Source: Prevotellaceae bacterium
GTDB taxonomy: Bacteria; Bacteroidota; Bacteroidia; Bacteroidales; Bacteroidaceae
Reading direction: 5' to 3'
Assembly: GCA_030531085.1 (NCBI GenBank)
Contig: JAUNOM010000007.1
Location: forward strand, 1-64,000
Length of the DNA stretch: 64,000 nucleotides
The notes under the pieces were generated by a model, which worked only from the letters and a program-made list of their open reading frames with translations, ran no database searches and had not been told where the DNA came from. This document shows positions 1 to 9,542 of the stretch, piece after piece. The translations under genes and the position numbers were made by a program. How positions within the stretch are numbered: the stretch's first letter is position 1; the number at the start of each line of letters is the position of its first letter.

Positions 1-88
1 CAAAATAGTATTTTTATTGTACTACGATATCCACACACTTTTTCCAGTGGTCCCAGGATACACTTTCAAATTATAAAACGAGCATACA

Positions 89-1306
89 ATGAGAACATCC
101 AACTACATAAAATACTTATTGGCATACGTCACCATCGCCTCCGTATTCGCCTGCAAGTCTGATGACAGCGACATTTCTGATTATATATACCAATTAGAGA
201 ACGAAACATATCCTGAAATAAAACATGACAGGAGCCAATTAGATCCAAACATCCCCGAAACAGGGGTTGCCACAGAAGATATGGTCGAGAATGTCGAGAC
301 AAGATACACCATAAATATAAATTTCACGGATGATGATGCTATAGTAACAGGCAACAGCAGCGCAGCAAGAATAGATAAAGACGGTGCACACATACGTATT
401 GCCAACACAAGGTCTGGTATAAAATACATATTAAGCGGTACTTCGCACAATGGCAGCATAACAATATTCGGTGACAAGAAGTTCATCATGGAATTTAAAG
501 ATTTGTCTTTAAAGAATCCCAATGGCCCTGCCATAAACAATCAGTGCAAGAAGACGTGCTTTGTCGTTTTGGCCGACGACACAGAAAACAGGCTTGAGGA
601 TGGTGTAGATTATCCCATTGAGGAGAACGGCATTCAGTCAAAAGGAGCATTCTTCAGCGAGGGACAGACCATTTTCAGCGGTAATGGAAAACTGGATGTT
701 TACGGACACAACAAACATGGCATTGCTTGTGATGACTATGTAAGAATACGCAAAGGAGCAGACATATATGTAAATGTGTACAAGCACCAGAATGTCTCCG
801 CATCTGGCATCAAGGCCAATGATGGCATATACTTAAATGGAGGCATTGTCAATGTTGAAATTAATTCTGATGGCGGCAAAGGTACTAACAGCGAGGATTC
901 TATCAAGATTTACGGTGGAAGACTTACCGTGTTGACGTATGGCGCACCACTTATTGACACTAATACTAACGACACCACATCCAGTGCAGGAATAAAATGC
1001 AATATGGCGTATGTACAATACGGTGGCGATGTTGCAATACATTCAAATGGCAATGGAACAAAGGGACTTAACAGCAATGGCAACATAATCATCAACCAGG
1101 GAAGTCTGAACGTTGTAACATTAGGTCAGAATAACATCTCTTCTCCGAAAGGAATAAAAACTGATGGGGACATGACAGTCAGCGGCGGTTATATCTGTTC
1201 TTACAGCAAGAAAGCAGCACCTCTTGATGTAGCCGGAACTTTAAACTATGGCGCGGCATCTTTCATACAGTCAGAAACAAAGAAGAGTGTTACCATAAAA
1301 TTCTAA
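89..1306 (+). CDS. Carbohydrate-binding (DUF4353/Cthe_2159-like) lipoprotein
   Basis: Predicted exported lipoprotein of 405 residues. The N-terminus is a short hydrophobic signal ending in a lipobox (SVFAC, Cys22), followed by an Asp/Ser-rich linker. The rest is made of short, repetitive beta-strand-like turns rich in Gly and Asn (for example GIQSKGAFFSEGQ, GIKANDGIYLNGG, GLNSNGNIIINQGS). These resemble the parallel beta-helix domain called carbohydrate-binding in Cthe_2159-type proteins. It converges on a GH25 muramidase, and a CotH-like gene lies beyond that. DUF4353 and CotH proteins often sit together, so an envelope or matrix role is plausible. No catalytic residues were identified, and a clear promoter was not seen in the 88 bases available. 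Confidence 0.8.
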   Translation: MRTSNYIKYLLAYVTIASVFACKSDDSDISDYIYQLENETYPEIKHDRSQLDPNIPETGVATEDMVENVETRYTININFTDDDAIVTGNSSAARIDKDGAHIRIANTRSGIKYILSGTSHNGSITIFGDKKFIMEFKDLSLKNPNGPAINNQCKKTCFVVLADDTENRLEDGVDYPIEENGIQSKGAFFSEGQTIFSGNGKLDVYGHNKHGIACDDYVRIRKGADIYVNVYKHQNVSASGIKANDGIYLNGGIVNVEINSDGGKGTNSEDSIKIYGGRLTVLTYGAPLIDTNTNDTTSSAGIKCNMAYVQYGGDVAIHSNGNGTKGLNSNGNIIINQGSLNVVTLGQNNISSPKGIKTDGDMTVSGGYICSYSKKAAPLDVAGTLNYGAASFIQSETKKSVTIKF

Positions 1307-1318
1307 GGATATTATTCC

Positions 1319-1367
1319 AAATGTAAACGTGCCATTATGCAGATTGCATAATGGCACGTTTACATTT
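1319..1367. terminator. Long hairpin, bidirectional terminator
   Basis: A perfect inverted repeat of about 23 bp with a 3-base loop (centre at 1343) separates two convergent genes. The outer arms are A/T-rich (AAATG and CATTT), so each strand ends with a U-rich stretch. It very likely terminates both the lipoprotein and the muramidase transcripts. Confidence 0.85.
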
Positions 1368-1379
1368 TAGTCCATAACA

Positions 1380-2192
1380 TCATTGTATAGTGAGTTGCTT
1401 CAAGTCATAATATGAACCATTATATATATTAAAGTCCACATAGCCCTTTATGCCGGGCAGACGTCCGGCATCCGTATGCTGCCAGAACTTCCATTCGCCT
1501 TTATACTCCATCTTGTCAACATAATAGTGGGCTATCCAATATGGATAATCATCAAAGCGTGCATCAGACAAGTATTTCTCCTTGAACTTATAATATGTGT
1601 ATATAATGGGCTTCACGTGATACTTGTCCTCCACAATATGAAGCCACAATAACACATCCTGCTGAAACTCCTCCGTTGTCTGCTCGGGACGCTTATGCTC
1701 CACGTCAAGTACAGGCGGCAAGTCTCCTGACTCCAATTTCACCTTGTCCAAGAAATGATAAGCCTGTTTCCTCGCAGCAGAGCGTGTACTATAAAAATGG
1801 TATGCTCCACGTATGAAACCATATTCACGCGCCTGATAGAAGTTATCCTCAAAGTTCTCGTCTATCATGGACGCCCCTTCTGTAGCCTTTATAATCACAA
1901 AGCGCACAGGCGCCTTCTGTATCATGGCATTGCGCAACGCCTCCCAGTCTATCTTACCCTGATAATGGCTTACATCAATACCTTGTATCTCAAATCCCTC
2001 ACCTTCGGGATATACCGCATCACTATATATTGCCCGCCAACGAAAGCCCGTAGGACCGACAAAAAAATAATAGAACACGAAAATATACGCAACAATAACA
2101 AATCCACCCAAACACCAAGTTCTTAGCATCCTACTGGACTTCCGAGTTTTCCGTTGTCTGTTAGAATTTGTTTTTGACGATTGGGTGGACAT
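1380..2192 (-). CDS. Glycoside hydrolase family 25 muramidase, membrane-anchored
   Basis: Predicted lysozyme-type enzyme that cleaves peptidoglycan glycan strands. The 270-residue protein starts with a basic cytoplasmic tail and one membrane segment (about residues 30-46), so the catalytic domain is exported but tethered. GH25 hallmarks are visible: GIDVSHYQGKIDW with the first catalytic Asp, FVIIKATEG, the D-x-E motif in PPVLDVEHK, and the final-strand motif WKFWQHTDAG. The gene lies 46 bp downstream of the CotH-like gene on the same strand and may be co-transcribed with it. In this lineage such enzymes remodel the cell's own wall or act on other bacteria; the sequence does not say which. 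Confidence 0.88.
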   Translation of the reverse strand: MSTQSSKTNSNRQRKTRKSSRMLRTWCLGGFVIVAYIFVFYYFFVGPTGFRWRAIYSDAVYPEGEGFEIQGIDVSHYQGKIDWEALRNAMIQKAPVRFVIIKATEGASMIDENFEDNFYQAREYGFIRGAYHFYSTRSAARKQAYHFLDKVKLESGDLPPVLDVEHKRPEQTTEEFQQDVLLWLHIVEDKYHVKPIIYTYYKFKEKYLSDARFDDYPYWIAHYYVDKMEYKGEWKFWQHTDAGRLPGIKGYVDFNIYNGSYYDLKQLTIQ

Positions 2193-2238
2193 ATTATATG
2201 TATATGGTTGTGTATGACTAAACTTTATTTATTAATAA

Positions 2239-3726
2239 TCATTTAACATAAGTTTTTCCCCCCATAATATACATTCCGCAAGAAGGGACAGCATTTAGGC
2301 GAATACCCTGCAGATTATAGATAGCATCGCCATTAGCTGTATTAGCATCTGCTTTTGGCACACATTCTATACCTGTAGCTTCTATACCAAAGTAGGCATC
2401 AATCTCAGCCACGCGTGCAGCATACCATTGCTTTATAAATGTCACTTCTTTAGCAAGATCATTCACATAACACGGTTTGCTTTTACGAGAGTCAAACGTA
2501 TTTGTCATACGCTGCCATGCCCCACTATTAATAAACAAGTTGGTATAATTGTCAAGGCGTTCACTGATAGATTGTACAGAAAGTTGCGCAAGACGCAGCT
2601 CCATCCAACGGTTCTTCAATCTTTCTTTATAGTCACTCTGCCCATTGAATGTCGAAAACGGAGTAAAGCCACCGTTTCTTATCATATCCCTAACAGTCCA
2701 TTGTGAATAAGTGCCATTATAATAATCACCTCTATAGTTTCCACCAAGTGCTGTATCCAAATCCCATGGTGAAACTATGAACTTCCTACGGTCTGCTTCC
2801 GTAGGGTCTATATCATCAATATCCTTCTGTATATTGCGAATTGACAAATAATGATTCTTGTTCCCCCAATTATCAGCAACAGAAAACGCCATGATAAGCA
2901 ACTGGTAGTCTATAAGATTGTCCACATAAAAATACTTTTTCAAATTACTGTAGCTCTGACTACCATCATACAAATCCAGCAATGGCTGCCATGCTTCTAA
3001 ACATTCGTGGTCTTCTGGCTCTTTTAATTCCCATGCATTATGATAACCTACAGTACAGGCTGTATAATCATCCGTAAAATTACGGTTATTCTGATCGGCT
3101 ATATCTTCTGTACCACTTTTGTATAAAACTCCACGTACCAATCCCTTCGCTTCGTCATATTTCTTTAACTGAAGCAATTTTCTATTAATATGATCACTTA
3201 AACAATATATACCATAATAAGAATCATTGATATACATCTCCACAAACTTTCCAACAGTACCGCTGCGGCCATCAAAATCTGTTTCATACGGAAGAGTTGA
3301 ATAAGCATTCCACACATCCATACAAATACGATTACGCATACATATACGGTCTATAGCCATAGCGTCAAGAATCCATTTTGAGCAAGAACGCATTCCAAGC
3401 AACATGGAATCCTGACTTTCAAGATAGTCATCAGTACGTAACTTCATATTCAGAGAAGGCTTCATCATATACTTCTGCGCAGTAGCACCACGTGTCTTAA
3501 ACTTGGCCTTCATCTCCACAACACTACCATCCGTATCAGTCAGACGCATAGTGCCATCTGCATAACTCATTCCTTTCACGATTGGTTTGGATACAGTAAT
3601 GCGCAACTCTGGTAGTTTGTCATTGTCTGCAGCCTGCATAACTACAGCAAACAGTACTGCCATGAGTGTAAATAAGACATTCCTTATCATATTATATTTC
3701 ATTTTTCCGTTCTCATTATTTTTCAT
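2239..3726 (-). CDS. CotH-kinase-like secreted protein with sorting-type C-terminal tail
   Basis: The 495-residue protein has a signal peptide (hydrophobic stretch ending AVVMQA) and a CotH domain. The CotH motifs are VEMYINDSYYGIYCLSDHI, a following YKSGTED segment and VSPWDLDTALGGNY, which supplies the metal-binding DxD-like pair. Bacillus CotH is an atypical protein kinase; activity in Bacteroidota homologues is unproven. The last 30 residues (IYNLQGIRL, then GMYIMGGKTYVK) match the short tail common on Prevotella secreted proteins and thought to direct type IX export. The start is uncertain; an internal ATG nine codons in (at 3702) would also leave a good signal peptide. The muramidase gene follows 46 bp downstream. 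Confidence 0.8.
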   Translation of the reverse strand: MKNNENGKMKYNMIRNVLFTLMAVLFAVVMQAADNDKLPELRITVSKPIVKGMSYADGTMRLTDTDGSVVEMKAKFKTRGATAQKYMMKPSLNMKLRTDDYLESQDSMLLGMRSCSKWILDAMAIDRICMRNRICMDVWNAYSTLPYETDFDGRSGTVGKFVEMYINDSYYGIYCLSDHINRKLLQLKKYDEAKGLVRGVLYKSGTEDIADQNNRNFTDDYTACTVGYHNAWELKEPEDHECLEAWQPLLDLYDGSQSYSNLKKYFYVDNLIDYQLLIMAFSVADNWGNKNHYLSIRNIQKDIDDIDPTEADRRKFIVSPWDLDTALGGNYRGDYYNGTYSQWTVRDMIRNGGFTPFSTFNGQSDYKERLKNRWMELRLAQLSVQSISERLDNYTNLFINSGAWQRMTNTFDSRKSKPCYVNDLAKEVTFIKQWYAARVAEIDAYFGIEATGIECVPKADANTANGDAIYNLQGIRLNAVPSCGMYIMGGKTYVK

Positions 3727-3796
3727 AAGTCAATCATCATAGCCTGTCATTGAAAGTTGACCGTGAAAGTGTTTTAGATTTTAACTTTACATAAAT

Positions 3797-3853
3797 AATT
3801 AAAGGTGGGCTCTATTACGTTATATAATCTTATAATAGAACCTACCTTTAATT
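3797..3853. terminator. Imperfect 21-bp hairpin downstream of pfp
   Basis: Arms 3797-3817 and 3833-3853 pair over 21 positions with two mismatches that would be G-U wobble pairs in one RNA orientation. It lies 18 bases after the stop of the phosphofructokinase gene on the minus strand and upstream of the CotH-like gene. It most likely ends the pfp transcript. Confidence 0.75.
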
Positions 3854-3871
3854 ATATATGTATGAACTCAA

Positions 3872-5521
3872 TTACTCATGCTCAAGGATGAGAGTCTTTG
3901 TAGGCTGGTCGCAAACCTCTGTCGGACCAAAATACTGTATTGGGCCAGGATATACGAAGTCTGTCTCACGGGCCCACTTTGTGCGGTGAGCAACAAAATA
4001 CTTGTATGGTTTTCCGTCAAGCTCCACGAGCGCCTTGCGTATTACTGGCTTCATCTCACCATTACGCTTCTCCATATTCATCATCATGGTGATAGGTATA
4101 CCACCTGCTACCCATTCGTCAACAGGCTTTGAGGTATTCTTTACAGAAGACATATAGCCTGTCTTGCCGGCAGCTATAAGCATTGAGGCGTTGAAGCCGA
4201 GAGAATAGCAGTAGTCAGCGTCAAAGTTTGAAGGAGCTGCACAACGTCCCTCATAACCGAAGAAGTGATGCTGTGTAGAGAACTTACCGCTGAAGAGTCC
4301 CTCCTTCTTCCACTGTGCCAGCTTCTTGCCTACCATCTCGGCGAGCAGCTGCTCTGTCTCAATCAGAGATACCTGAACGTTGCCATGAGGATCACGCTCA
4401 AGGGCAAGCTGACGTGACACAGACAGAGGCAGACTCTTGAATATTGCAGCATTCTCGTCAGAAAGATGCTTCAATACATAGTCTATCTTCTTATCGTCAG
4501 CCACCATGTCGAAGTCCGTCTGGTTAGCGGCAAGCATATCGTTAAGTTCCGCGATGAGCTTCTTGATGGCAGGGATAAACTCTATGAGTCCTTCCGGCAC
4601 AAGTACCACACCATAATTCATGCCACGTGTGGCGCGGTCAGCAACTGCGTCGGCGATGTATGTCACCACATCATCCAGAGTCTGCTCCTTGGCCTCAACC
4701 TCCTCACCTATCAGTGTGATGTTCGGATGTGTCTGCAGCGCGCACTCCAATGTAACATGAGATGCGGAGCGTCCCATCAGCTTCACAAAGTGCCAGTATT
4801 TCTTTGCAGAGTTACAGTCACGCATGATGTTGCCTATAACCTCAGAGTACACCTTTGTGGCTGTGTCAAAGCCGAATGAAGTCTCAATCTCCGAGTTCTT
4901 CAGGTCACCGTCGATAGTCTTAGGACAGCCGATAACCTGCACGCCAGCGCCGATGGCCTTGTAATATTCTGCCAGCACGCACGCGTTGGTGTTAGAGTCG
5001 TCACCGCCTATGATGACAAGTGCCTTGATGTCAAGTGCCTTAAGTATCTCCAGACCCTTGTCAAACTGTTCCTTCTTCTCCAGCTTTGTACGTCCGGAGC
5101 CTATGATGTCGAAGCCGCCAGTGTTACGGTACTCGTCAATGATGTCGGCTGTCAGCTCCATATAGTTATGATCCACCAGTCCGCTCGGGCCGAGGATAAA
5201 GCCGTAAAGGCGGTTAGCGGGATTGAGCTTCTTTATACCGTCAAAAAGGCCGGATATAACATTATGTCCGCCAGGTGCCTGACCGCCGGAAAGGATCACA
5301 CCAACATTCATTGCGACACTCTCGCTCTCACCCTCTACAGGCTCAAACTTGAGATACGGCATACCGTAAGTGTTAGGGAAGAGTTTCTCCACCTCTTCCT
5401 GATCTGCTACTGACTGTGTCGGCTCGCCCTCCACAGCCTTCAAAGCACCGCGCAGAGCCTTTGGCAGTTTTGGCTGATAGGCTGCACGTGCAATCTGTAA
5501 TGCGCTTTTTTCCATTGTCAA
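3872..5521 (-). CDS. pfp: Diphosphate--fructose-6-phosphate 1-phosphotransferase
   Basis: PPi-dependent phosphofructokinase, which reversibly converts fructose 6-phosphate to fructose 1,6-bisphosphate in glycolysis and gluconeogenesis. Length (549 residues) fits the long PPi-PFK clade. The nucleotide/PPi loop reads GGDDSNTNACVLAEYY; Asp in place of Gly at the second D is the known marker of PPi rather than ATP use. The substrate-binding motif PKTIDGDLKN, with the catalytic Asp, follows. MGRSASHVTLECAL and the C-terminal GYEGRCAAPSNFD are also family motifs. Two start codons lie two residues apart (5521 and 5515); either is possible. The gene has its own hairpin terminator and no close same-strand partner. 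Confidence 0.95.
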   Translation of the reverse strand: MTMEKSALQIARAAYQPKLPKALRGALKAVEGEPTQSVADQEEVEKLFPNTYGMPYLKFEPVEGESESVAMNVGVILSGGQAPGGHNVISGLFDGIKKLNPANRLYGFILGPSGLVDHNYMELTADIIDEYRNTGGFDIIGSGRTKLEKKEQFDKGLEILKALDIKALVIIGGDDSNTNACVLAEYYKAIGAGVQVIGCPKTIDGDLKNSEIETSFGFDTATKVYSEVIGNIMRDCNSAKKYWHFVKLMGRSASHVTLECALQTHPNITLIGEEVEAKEQTLDDVVTYIADAVADRATRGMNYGVVLVPEGLIEFIPAIKKLIAELNDMLAANQTDFDMVADDKKIDYVLKHLSDENAAIFKSLPLSVSRQLALERDPHGNVQVSLIETEQLLAEMVGKKLAQWKKEGLFSGKFSTQHHFFGYEGRCAAPSNFDADYCYSLGFNASMLIAAGKTGYMSSVKNTSKPVDEWVAGGIPITMMMNMEKRNGEMKPVIRKALVELDGKPYKYFVAHRTKWARETDFVYPGPIQYFGPTEVCDQPTKTLILEHE

Positions 5522-5643
5522 TTATTTTATGTAAACTCTAAATTGTATTATACAAAAATGATTTGATGATGCAAAAATACAAAAAAAATGTAAATAAGCA
5601 TCTATAAACAATCGTTTTTTTTATGTTATTGAGGAAAAATGCT

Positions 5644-5651
5644 TAACTTTG
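5644..5651 (+). promoter_or_regulatory. Bacteroidota -7 box for the OmpA-like lipoprotein
   Basis: TAACTTTG fits the TAnnTTTG consensus and lies about 90 bases before the start codon at 5742. A good TTG -33 element at the right distance is not visible, so this is a moderate call. On the opposite strand a TATTTTTG box (complement at 5572-5579) may serve pfp. Confidence 0.5.
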
Positions 5652-5741
5652 CAATGTCAATTTTACAAAAAACGCCGCACATCCATACACATTCGGCAAT
5701 ACAAAGCATCTTATTAATTAATAAAATAAAAGAATAGCATT

Positions 5742-6434
5742 ATGAAAAGAATTAAAATCATCACACTAATCGTTGGAATATGCGTAGCATTGGCAAGCTG
5801 TAATTCATGGAACAACATGAACAAGACTGGCCAAGGAGCCATACTCGGCGCCGGCGGCGGTGCCGCCCTCGGTTCCATCATCGGAGCGATAGCAGGCAAC
5901 ACAGGAGTGGGCGCGGCCATAGGCACAGCAGTGGGCGCAGGCACTGGAGCCATCGTAGGCCACCGTATGGACAAGGTCAGAAAGCAGGCGGAGGAGCAGC
6001 TGAAGAACGCAGAGGTGGTAACGGTGAAGGACGCCAACGGTCTTGACGCCGTCAAGGTCACATTCTCATCCGGCATTCTCTTCGCCACAAACAAGTACGA
6101 CCTCACACTTGCCAGCAAGAGCGAGCTGAACAGACTCGTGAACATCATGAAGCAGAACACCGACGTCTGCATAGACGTGCAGGGCTACACAGACTCCACC
6201 GGCAACGACGCCATAAACAATCCGCTCTCCGTAAACAGAGCACAGGCCGTGGCAAACTACCTTACAGCGAACGGTGTTCAGTACTCACAGATGAAGAATG
6301 TGAACGGCTACGGCTCAAGCAATCCTGTGGCGGACAACTCCACAGAGGCCGGCCGCCAGAAGAACCGCCGCGTGGAAGTGTATCTCTACGCATCACAGGC
6401 CATGATAAACAGCGCGCAGCAGCAGGCGCAATAA
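5742..6434 (+). CDS. OmpA-family lipoprotein with glycine-zipper segment
   Basis: Predicted outer-membrane lipoprotein of 230 residues that binds peptidoglycan. The signal peptide ends in a lipobox (LASC). Residues about 27-75 are a glycine-zipper region (GAILGAGGGAALGSIIGAI and repeats) that can pack in a membrane. The C-terminal half is an OmpA domain with DVQGYTDSTGNDAINNPLS and NPVADNSTEAGRQKNRRVE, including the Asp and Arg that hold diaminopimelate. The layout is that of E. coli YiaD. The transglycosylase gene follows 27 bp downstream, so both probably belong to one cell-wall unit. Confidence 0.9.
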   Translation: MKRIKIITLIVGICVALASCNSWNNMNKTGQGAILGAGGGAALGSIIGAIAGNTGVGAAIGTAVGAGTGAIVGHRMDKVRKQAEEQLKNAEVVTVKDANGLDAVKVTFSSGILFATNKYDLTLASKSELNRLVNIMKQNTDVCIDVQGYTDSTGNDAINNPLSVNRAQAVANYLTANGVQYSQMKNVNGYGSSNPVADNSTEAGRQKNRRVEVYLYASQAMINSAQQQAQ

Positions 6435-6461
6435 AAGCCATGAAAGACTAAACAATCACTT

Positions 6462-7151
6462 ATGAGCTTATCAATACCTTTCATCGGAAGGATAATAAAA
6501 TGGATAGTGGCGGCGTTCTTCGTCTCCACTATCTTGGCTGTTGTGGCCCTCAAGTTCATACCCGTATGGTTCACACCGCTTATGTTCATACGCGCGGCGG
6601 AGCACATCGGCAATGGAGAGGCCCCGCGTATGCACCACCACTGGGTGCCACTGGACGAGATGACGGAGAATATGCCCATCGCGGTGATGGCAAGCGAGGA
6701 CCAGCGCTTCCTCATCCACCACGGTTTTGACTTCGATGCGATACAGAAGGCGGTGGAGCGCAACATGAAGGCGGGCAAGAAGAAGTACGGGGCGAGCACC
6801 ATCAGCCAGCAGACGGCCAAGAACGTCTTCCTGTGGCCCGGCCGCTCATGGCTCCGCAAGGGACTCGAGATGTATTTCACCACGCTTATAGAATTTGTAT
6901 GGGGAAAGGAGCGCATCATGGAGGTATACCTCAACTCCATAGAGATGGGCGACGGCATATATGGCGCCGACGCCGTGGCGGAATACAATTTCGGCAAGAC
7001 CGCCGCCACGCTCTCGCGCAAGGACTGCGCCCTGATAGCCGCCACGCTGCCCAATCCGCGTAAGTTTTCAAGCAAGGAGCCGTCGCAGTACATGAAGAAG
7101 AGGCAGAGACGCATACTGAGAGAAATGAAATTCGTAAAATGGGCCAGGTGA
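6462..7151 (+). CDS. mtgA: Monofunctional biosynthetic peptidoglycan transglycosylase
   Basis: GT51 enzyme that polymerises lipid II into glycan chains at the periplasmic face of the inner membrane. One N-terminal membrane anchor (about residues 10-32) precedes the catalytic domain. GT51 motifs are present in order: ASEDQRFLIHHGFD with the catalytic Glu, GASTISQQTAKNVFLWPGRS, KERIMEVYLNSIEMGDGIYG with the second Glu, and ALIAATLPNPRKFS. No transpeptidase domain follows, and 229 residues is the usual MtgA length. Confidence 0.93.
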   Translation: MSLSIPFIGRIIKWIVAAFFVSTILAVVALKFIPVWFTPLMFIRAAEHIGNGEAPRMHHHWVPLDEMTENMPIAVMASEDQRFLIHHGFDFDAIQKAVERNMKAGKKKYGASTISQQTAKNVFLWPGRSWLRKGLEMYFTTLIEFVWGKERIMEVYLNSIEMGDGIYGADAVAEYNFGKTAATLSRKDCALIAATLPNPRKFSSKEPSQYMKKRQRRILREMKFVKWAR

Positions 7152-7180
7152 AACCACACCAAGCCTAACGTTTGAACACA

Positions 7181-9454
7181 ATGCAACCACTATTCCTAAA
7201 CGAACTGAACAGGAACCAGAGAGAGGCCGTTGAATATGTCAGCGGCCCTTCTCTCGTTATTGCCGGCGCCGGCTCCGGAAAGACCCGCGTACTCACATAC
7301 AAGATAGCGTACCTCCTCACGACAGGAATAAAACCATGGGAGATAATGGCCCTGACCTTCACGAACAAGGCGGCGCGCGAGATGAAGGAGCGCATAGGCG
7401 CGCTGGTGGGAATGGAGACGGCGCGCTACCTGCGCATGGGGACGTTCCATTCCATCTTCGCGCGCATCCTCCGCACGGAGGCGGCGACACTTGGATACAG
7501 CAACAACTACACCATCTACGACGAGAGCGACTCACGGTCACTCATCAAGTCCATCGTCAAGGAAATGAACCTCAACGACAAGGTGTACAAGCCCGCCGGG
7601 GTGCACTGCCGCATATCCGAGGCCAAGAACCGGCTGATGACGGCGGAGGCGTACGCCAATGACGTGCACGCCATAACAAGGGACGTGCAGGACAAGGTGC
7701 CGGATTTGTCAAGGATATACAGCGAATACCAGCAGCGCTGCCGCCAGAGCAACGCCATGGACTTCGACGACCTGCTGCTGAACACCTTCCGGCTGTTCAA
7801 CGAGCACGAGGAGATACTGCAAAAGTACGCCACGGCCCTGCGCTTCCTCCTCGTGGACGAGTATCAGGACACAAACTACGCGCAGCAGCGCATCATCCGA
7901 CAGCTCACCTCGCAGCACCACTACATCTGCGTCGTGGGCGATGACGCGCAGAGCATCTACGGATTCCGCGGAGCCAACATAGACAACATCCTCAACTTTC
8001 AGGAGACATATCCCGAGGCGCGGCTGTTCAAGCTGGAGCAGAACTACCGTTCCACGCAGCGCATAGTGCAGGCCGCCAACAGCCTCATACACAAAAACCA
8101 GTGGCAGATAGAGAAGAATGTGTTCAGCCAGAACGCCGAGGGCGACAAGATACTGCTGAAGGAGCTGGCCAGTGACCGCGAGGAGGCCATCTTCATCAGC
8201 AACGACATCAGGCAGCGCGTTCGGTACGACGGCATCGAGTACTCCGACTGCGCCATCCTGTACCGCACCAACTACCAAAGCCGCACGTTCGAGGAGCAGT
8301 TTATCAAGAGCAACATACCCTATACCATCTACGGCGGCATGAGTTTCTACCAGCGCAAGGAGATCAAGGACGTGACGGCCTACCTTCGCCTGACGGTGAA
8401 CAATGATGACGAGGAGGCGCTGCGGCGTATCATCAACTATCCCGCACGCGGCATCGGCGCGACGACCATCACCAGAATTATCGCGGCGGCACAGGCCTCG
8501 GGCATGAATATGTGGCAGGTTATATGCCTGCCTCTGGAGGCCGGACTCGAGGTGAGCAAGGGCACGATGAGCAAGCTCACGGCCTTCAGGGAGATGATCG
8601 AGGAGTTCTCTGCGCGCCTTACGAAGGACGACGCCTTCACCCTCGGCCACGACATCATCCGTCTGTCAGGAATCACCAAGGACATATACCAGAGCGCCGA
8701 GCCCGAGGACCGCTCCAAGCAGGAGAACATCGAGGAGTTCCTGTCCTCAATGCAGGAGTATGTCGTGACGGCCAGAGAGTCGGGCGAGCCGGACGGGCTG
8801 ACGGACTTCCTGCACGACGTGTCCCTGCTCAGCGACCACGACACCACGGACAACGAGACGCCCAAGGTGAAGCTGATGACTATACACAGCGCCAAGGGTC
8901 TGGAGTTTCCCGTAGTATACGTCGCAGGCATGGAGGAGAACATCTTCCCGAGCCCGATGTGCACAGAGTCGCAGCGACTTTTGGAGGAGGAGCGCCGCCT
9001 GCTGTACGTTGCCATCACACGCGCCGAGCAGCACTGCACCCTGACCTACGCGCGCAGCCGCTACCGCTACGGACAGATGGAGTTCGACACCCCCAGCCGC
9101 TTCATCCGCGACATCGACGCCTCGCTGATTCAGGTCAGCGGCGGCACACACACGCCGCCGCTCCGCCAGCCGTCATTCCAGCGCCAGTCCCTGTTCGGCA
9201 GTATGGCGGAACGGGGACAGAGCAAACCGCAGCCCGCACCATCCGCCGCACCCACAGCCGCGCCGCGCCGCGAGGCCGGCACCACCGGCGGGCAATACCT
9301 AACAGTAGGTACGGCCGTATACCATGAGCGCTTCGGCCAGGGCGTGGTGACGGACATCGAGGGAGAGGGCGAGAGCGCCAAGGCGACTGTGAGGTTTGAG
9401 AACGCAGGCGTGAAGAAGCTGCTGCTGAAGTTCGCAAGGCTGAAGACGGTCTGA
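7181..9454 (+). CDS. pcrA: UvrD/PcrA-type superfamily 1 DNA helicase
   Basis: ATP-dependent 3'-5' DNA helicase for nucleotide excision repair and clearing replication obstacles. Helicase motifs run in order: Q motif LNRNQREAV, Walker A GAGSGKTRVLTYK, motif Ia LTFTNKAAREMKERI, Walker B LLVDEYQDTNYAQ, motif III GDDAQSIYGFRGAN, motif IV LEQNYRSTQ, motif V TIHSAKGLEFPVVYVAG and motif VI EERRLLYVAITRAE. The last 50 residues (GTAVYHERFGQGVVTDIEG) form the Tudor-like domain typical of PcrA. The ATG at 7181 was chosen over an upstream in-frame TTG at 7172. Base composition is GC-richer than in the later regions of the window. Confidence 0.93.
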   Translation: MQPLFLNELNRNQREAVEYVSGPSLVIAGAGSGKTRVLTYKIAYLLTTGIKPWEIMALTFTNKAAREMKERIGALVGMETARYLRMGTFHSIFARILRTEAATLGYSNNYTIYDESDSRSLIKSIVKEMNLNDKVYKPAGVHCRISEAKNRLMTAEAYANDVHAITRDVQDKVPDLSRIYSEYQQRCRQSNAMDFDDLLLNTFRLFNEHEEILQKYATALRFLLVDEYQDTNYAQQRIIRQLTSQHHYICVVGDDAQSIYGFRGANIDNILNFQETYPEARLFKLEQNYRSTQRIVQAANSLIHKNQWQIEKNVFSQNAEGDKILLKELASDREEAIFISNDIRQRVRYDGIEYSDCAILYRTNYQSRTFEEQFIKSNIPYTIYGGMSFYQRKEIKDVTAYLRLTVNNDDEEALRRIINYPARGIGATTITRIIAAAQASGMNMWQVICLPLEAGLEVSKGTMSKLTAFREMIEEFSARLTKDDAFTLGHDIIRLSGITKDIYQSAEPEDRSKQENIEEFLSSMQEYVVTARESGEPDGLTDFLHDVSLLSDHDTTDNETPKVKLMTIHSAKGLEFPVVYVAGMEENIFPSPMCTESQRLLEEERRLLYVAITRAEQHCTLTYARSRYRYGQMEFDTPSRFIRDIDASLIQVSGGTHTPPLRQPSFQRQSLFGSMAERGQSKPQPAPSAAPTAAPRREAGTTGGQYLTVGTAVYHERFGQGVVTDIEGEGESAKATVRFENAGVKKLLLKFARLKTV

Positions 9455-9485
9455 GCCATGCGCCGCAAATACCGAAAAATAAGTA

Positions 9486-9516
9486 TTGCCCATCTCGTTA
9501 AAAAGAATTAACTTTG
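9486..9516 (+). promoter_or_regulatory. Promoter (TTG-N20-TAACTTTG)
   Basis: TTG at 9486-9488 and TAACTTTG at 9509-9516 with a 20-base spacer match the Bacteroidota housekeeping promoter. Transcription should start near 9521. This rules out an in-frame TTG start at 9486 and supports the ATG at 9543. Confidence 0.8.
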
Positions 9517-9542
9517 CAGCCACAAAGTTTTTCCTAAAAAAG

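Noticed and set aside
7709..8650. 313-codon minus-strand frame antisense to the helicase
   Set aside because: Shadow of a GC-rich coding region; Val/Leu/Ala-rich with no recognisable domain.
8512..9327. 271-codon plus-strand frame inside the helicase gene
   Set aside because: Shifted-frame shadow of the helicase; Arg/Gly/His-rich composition and no motifs.
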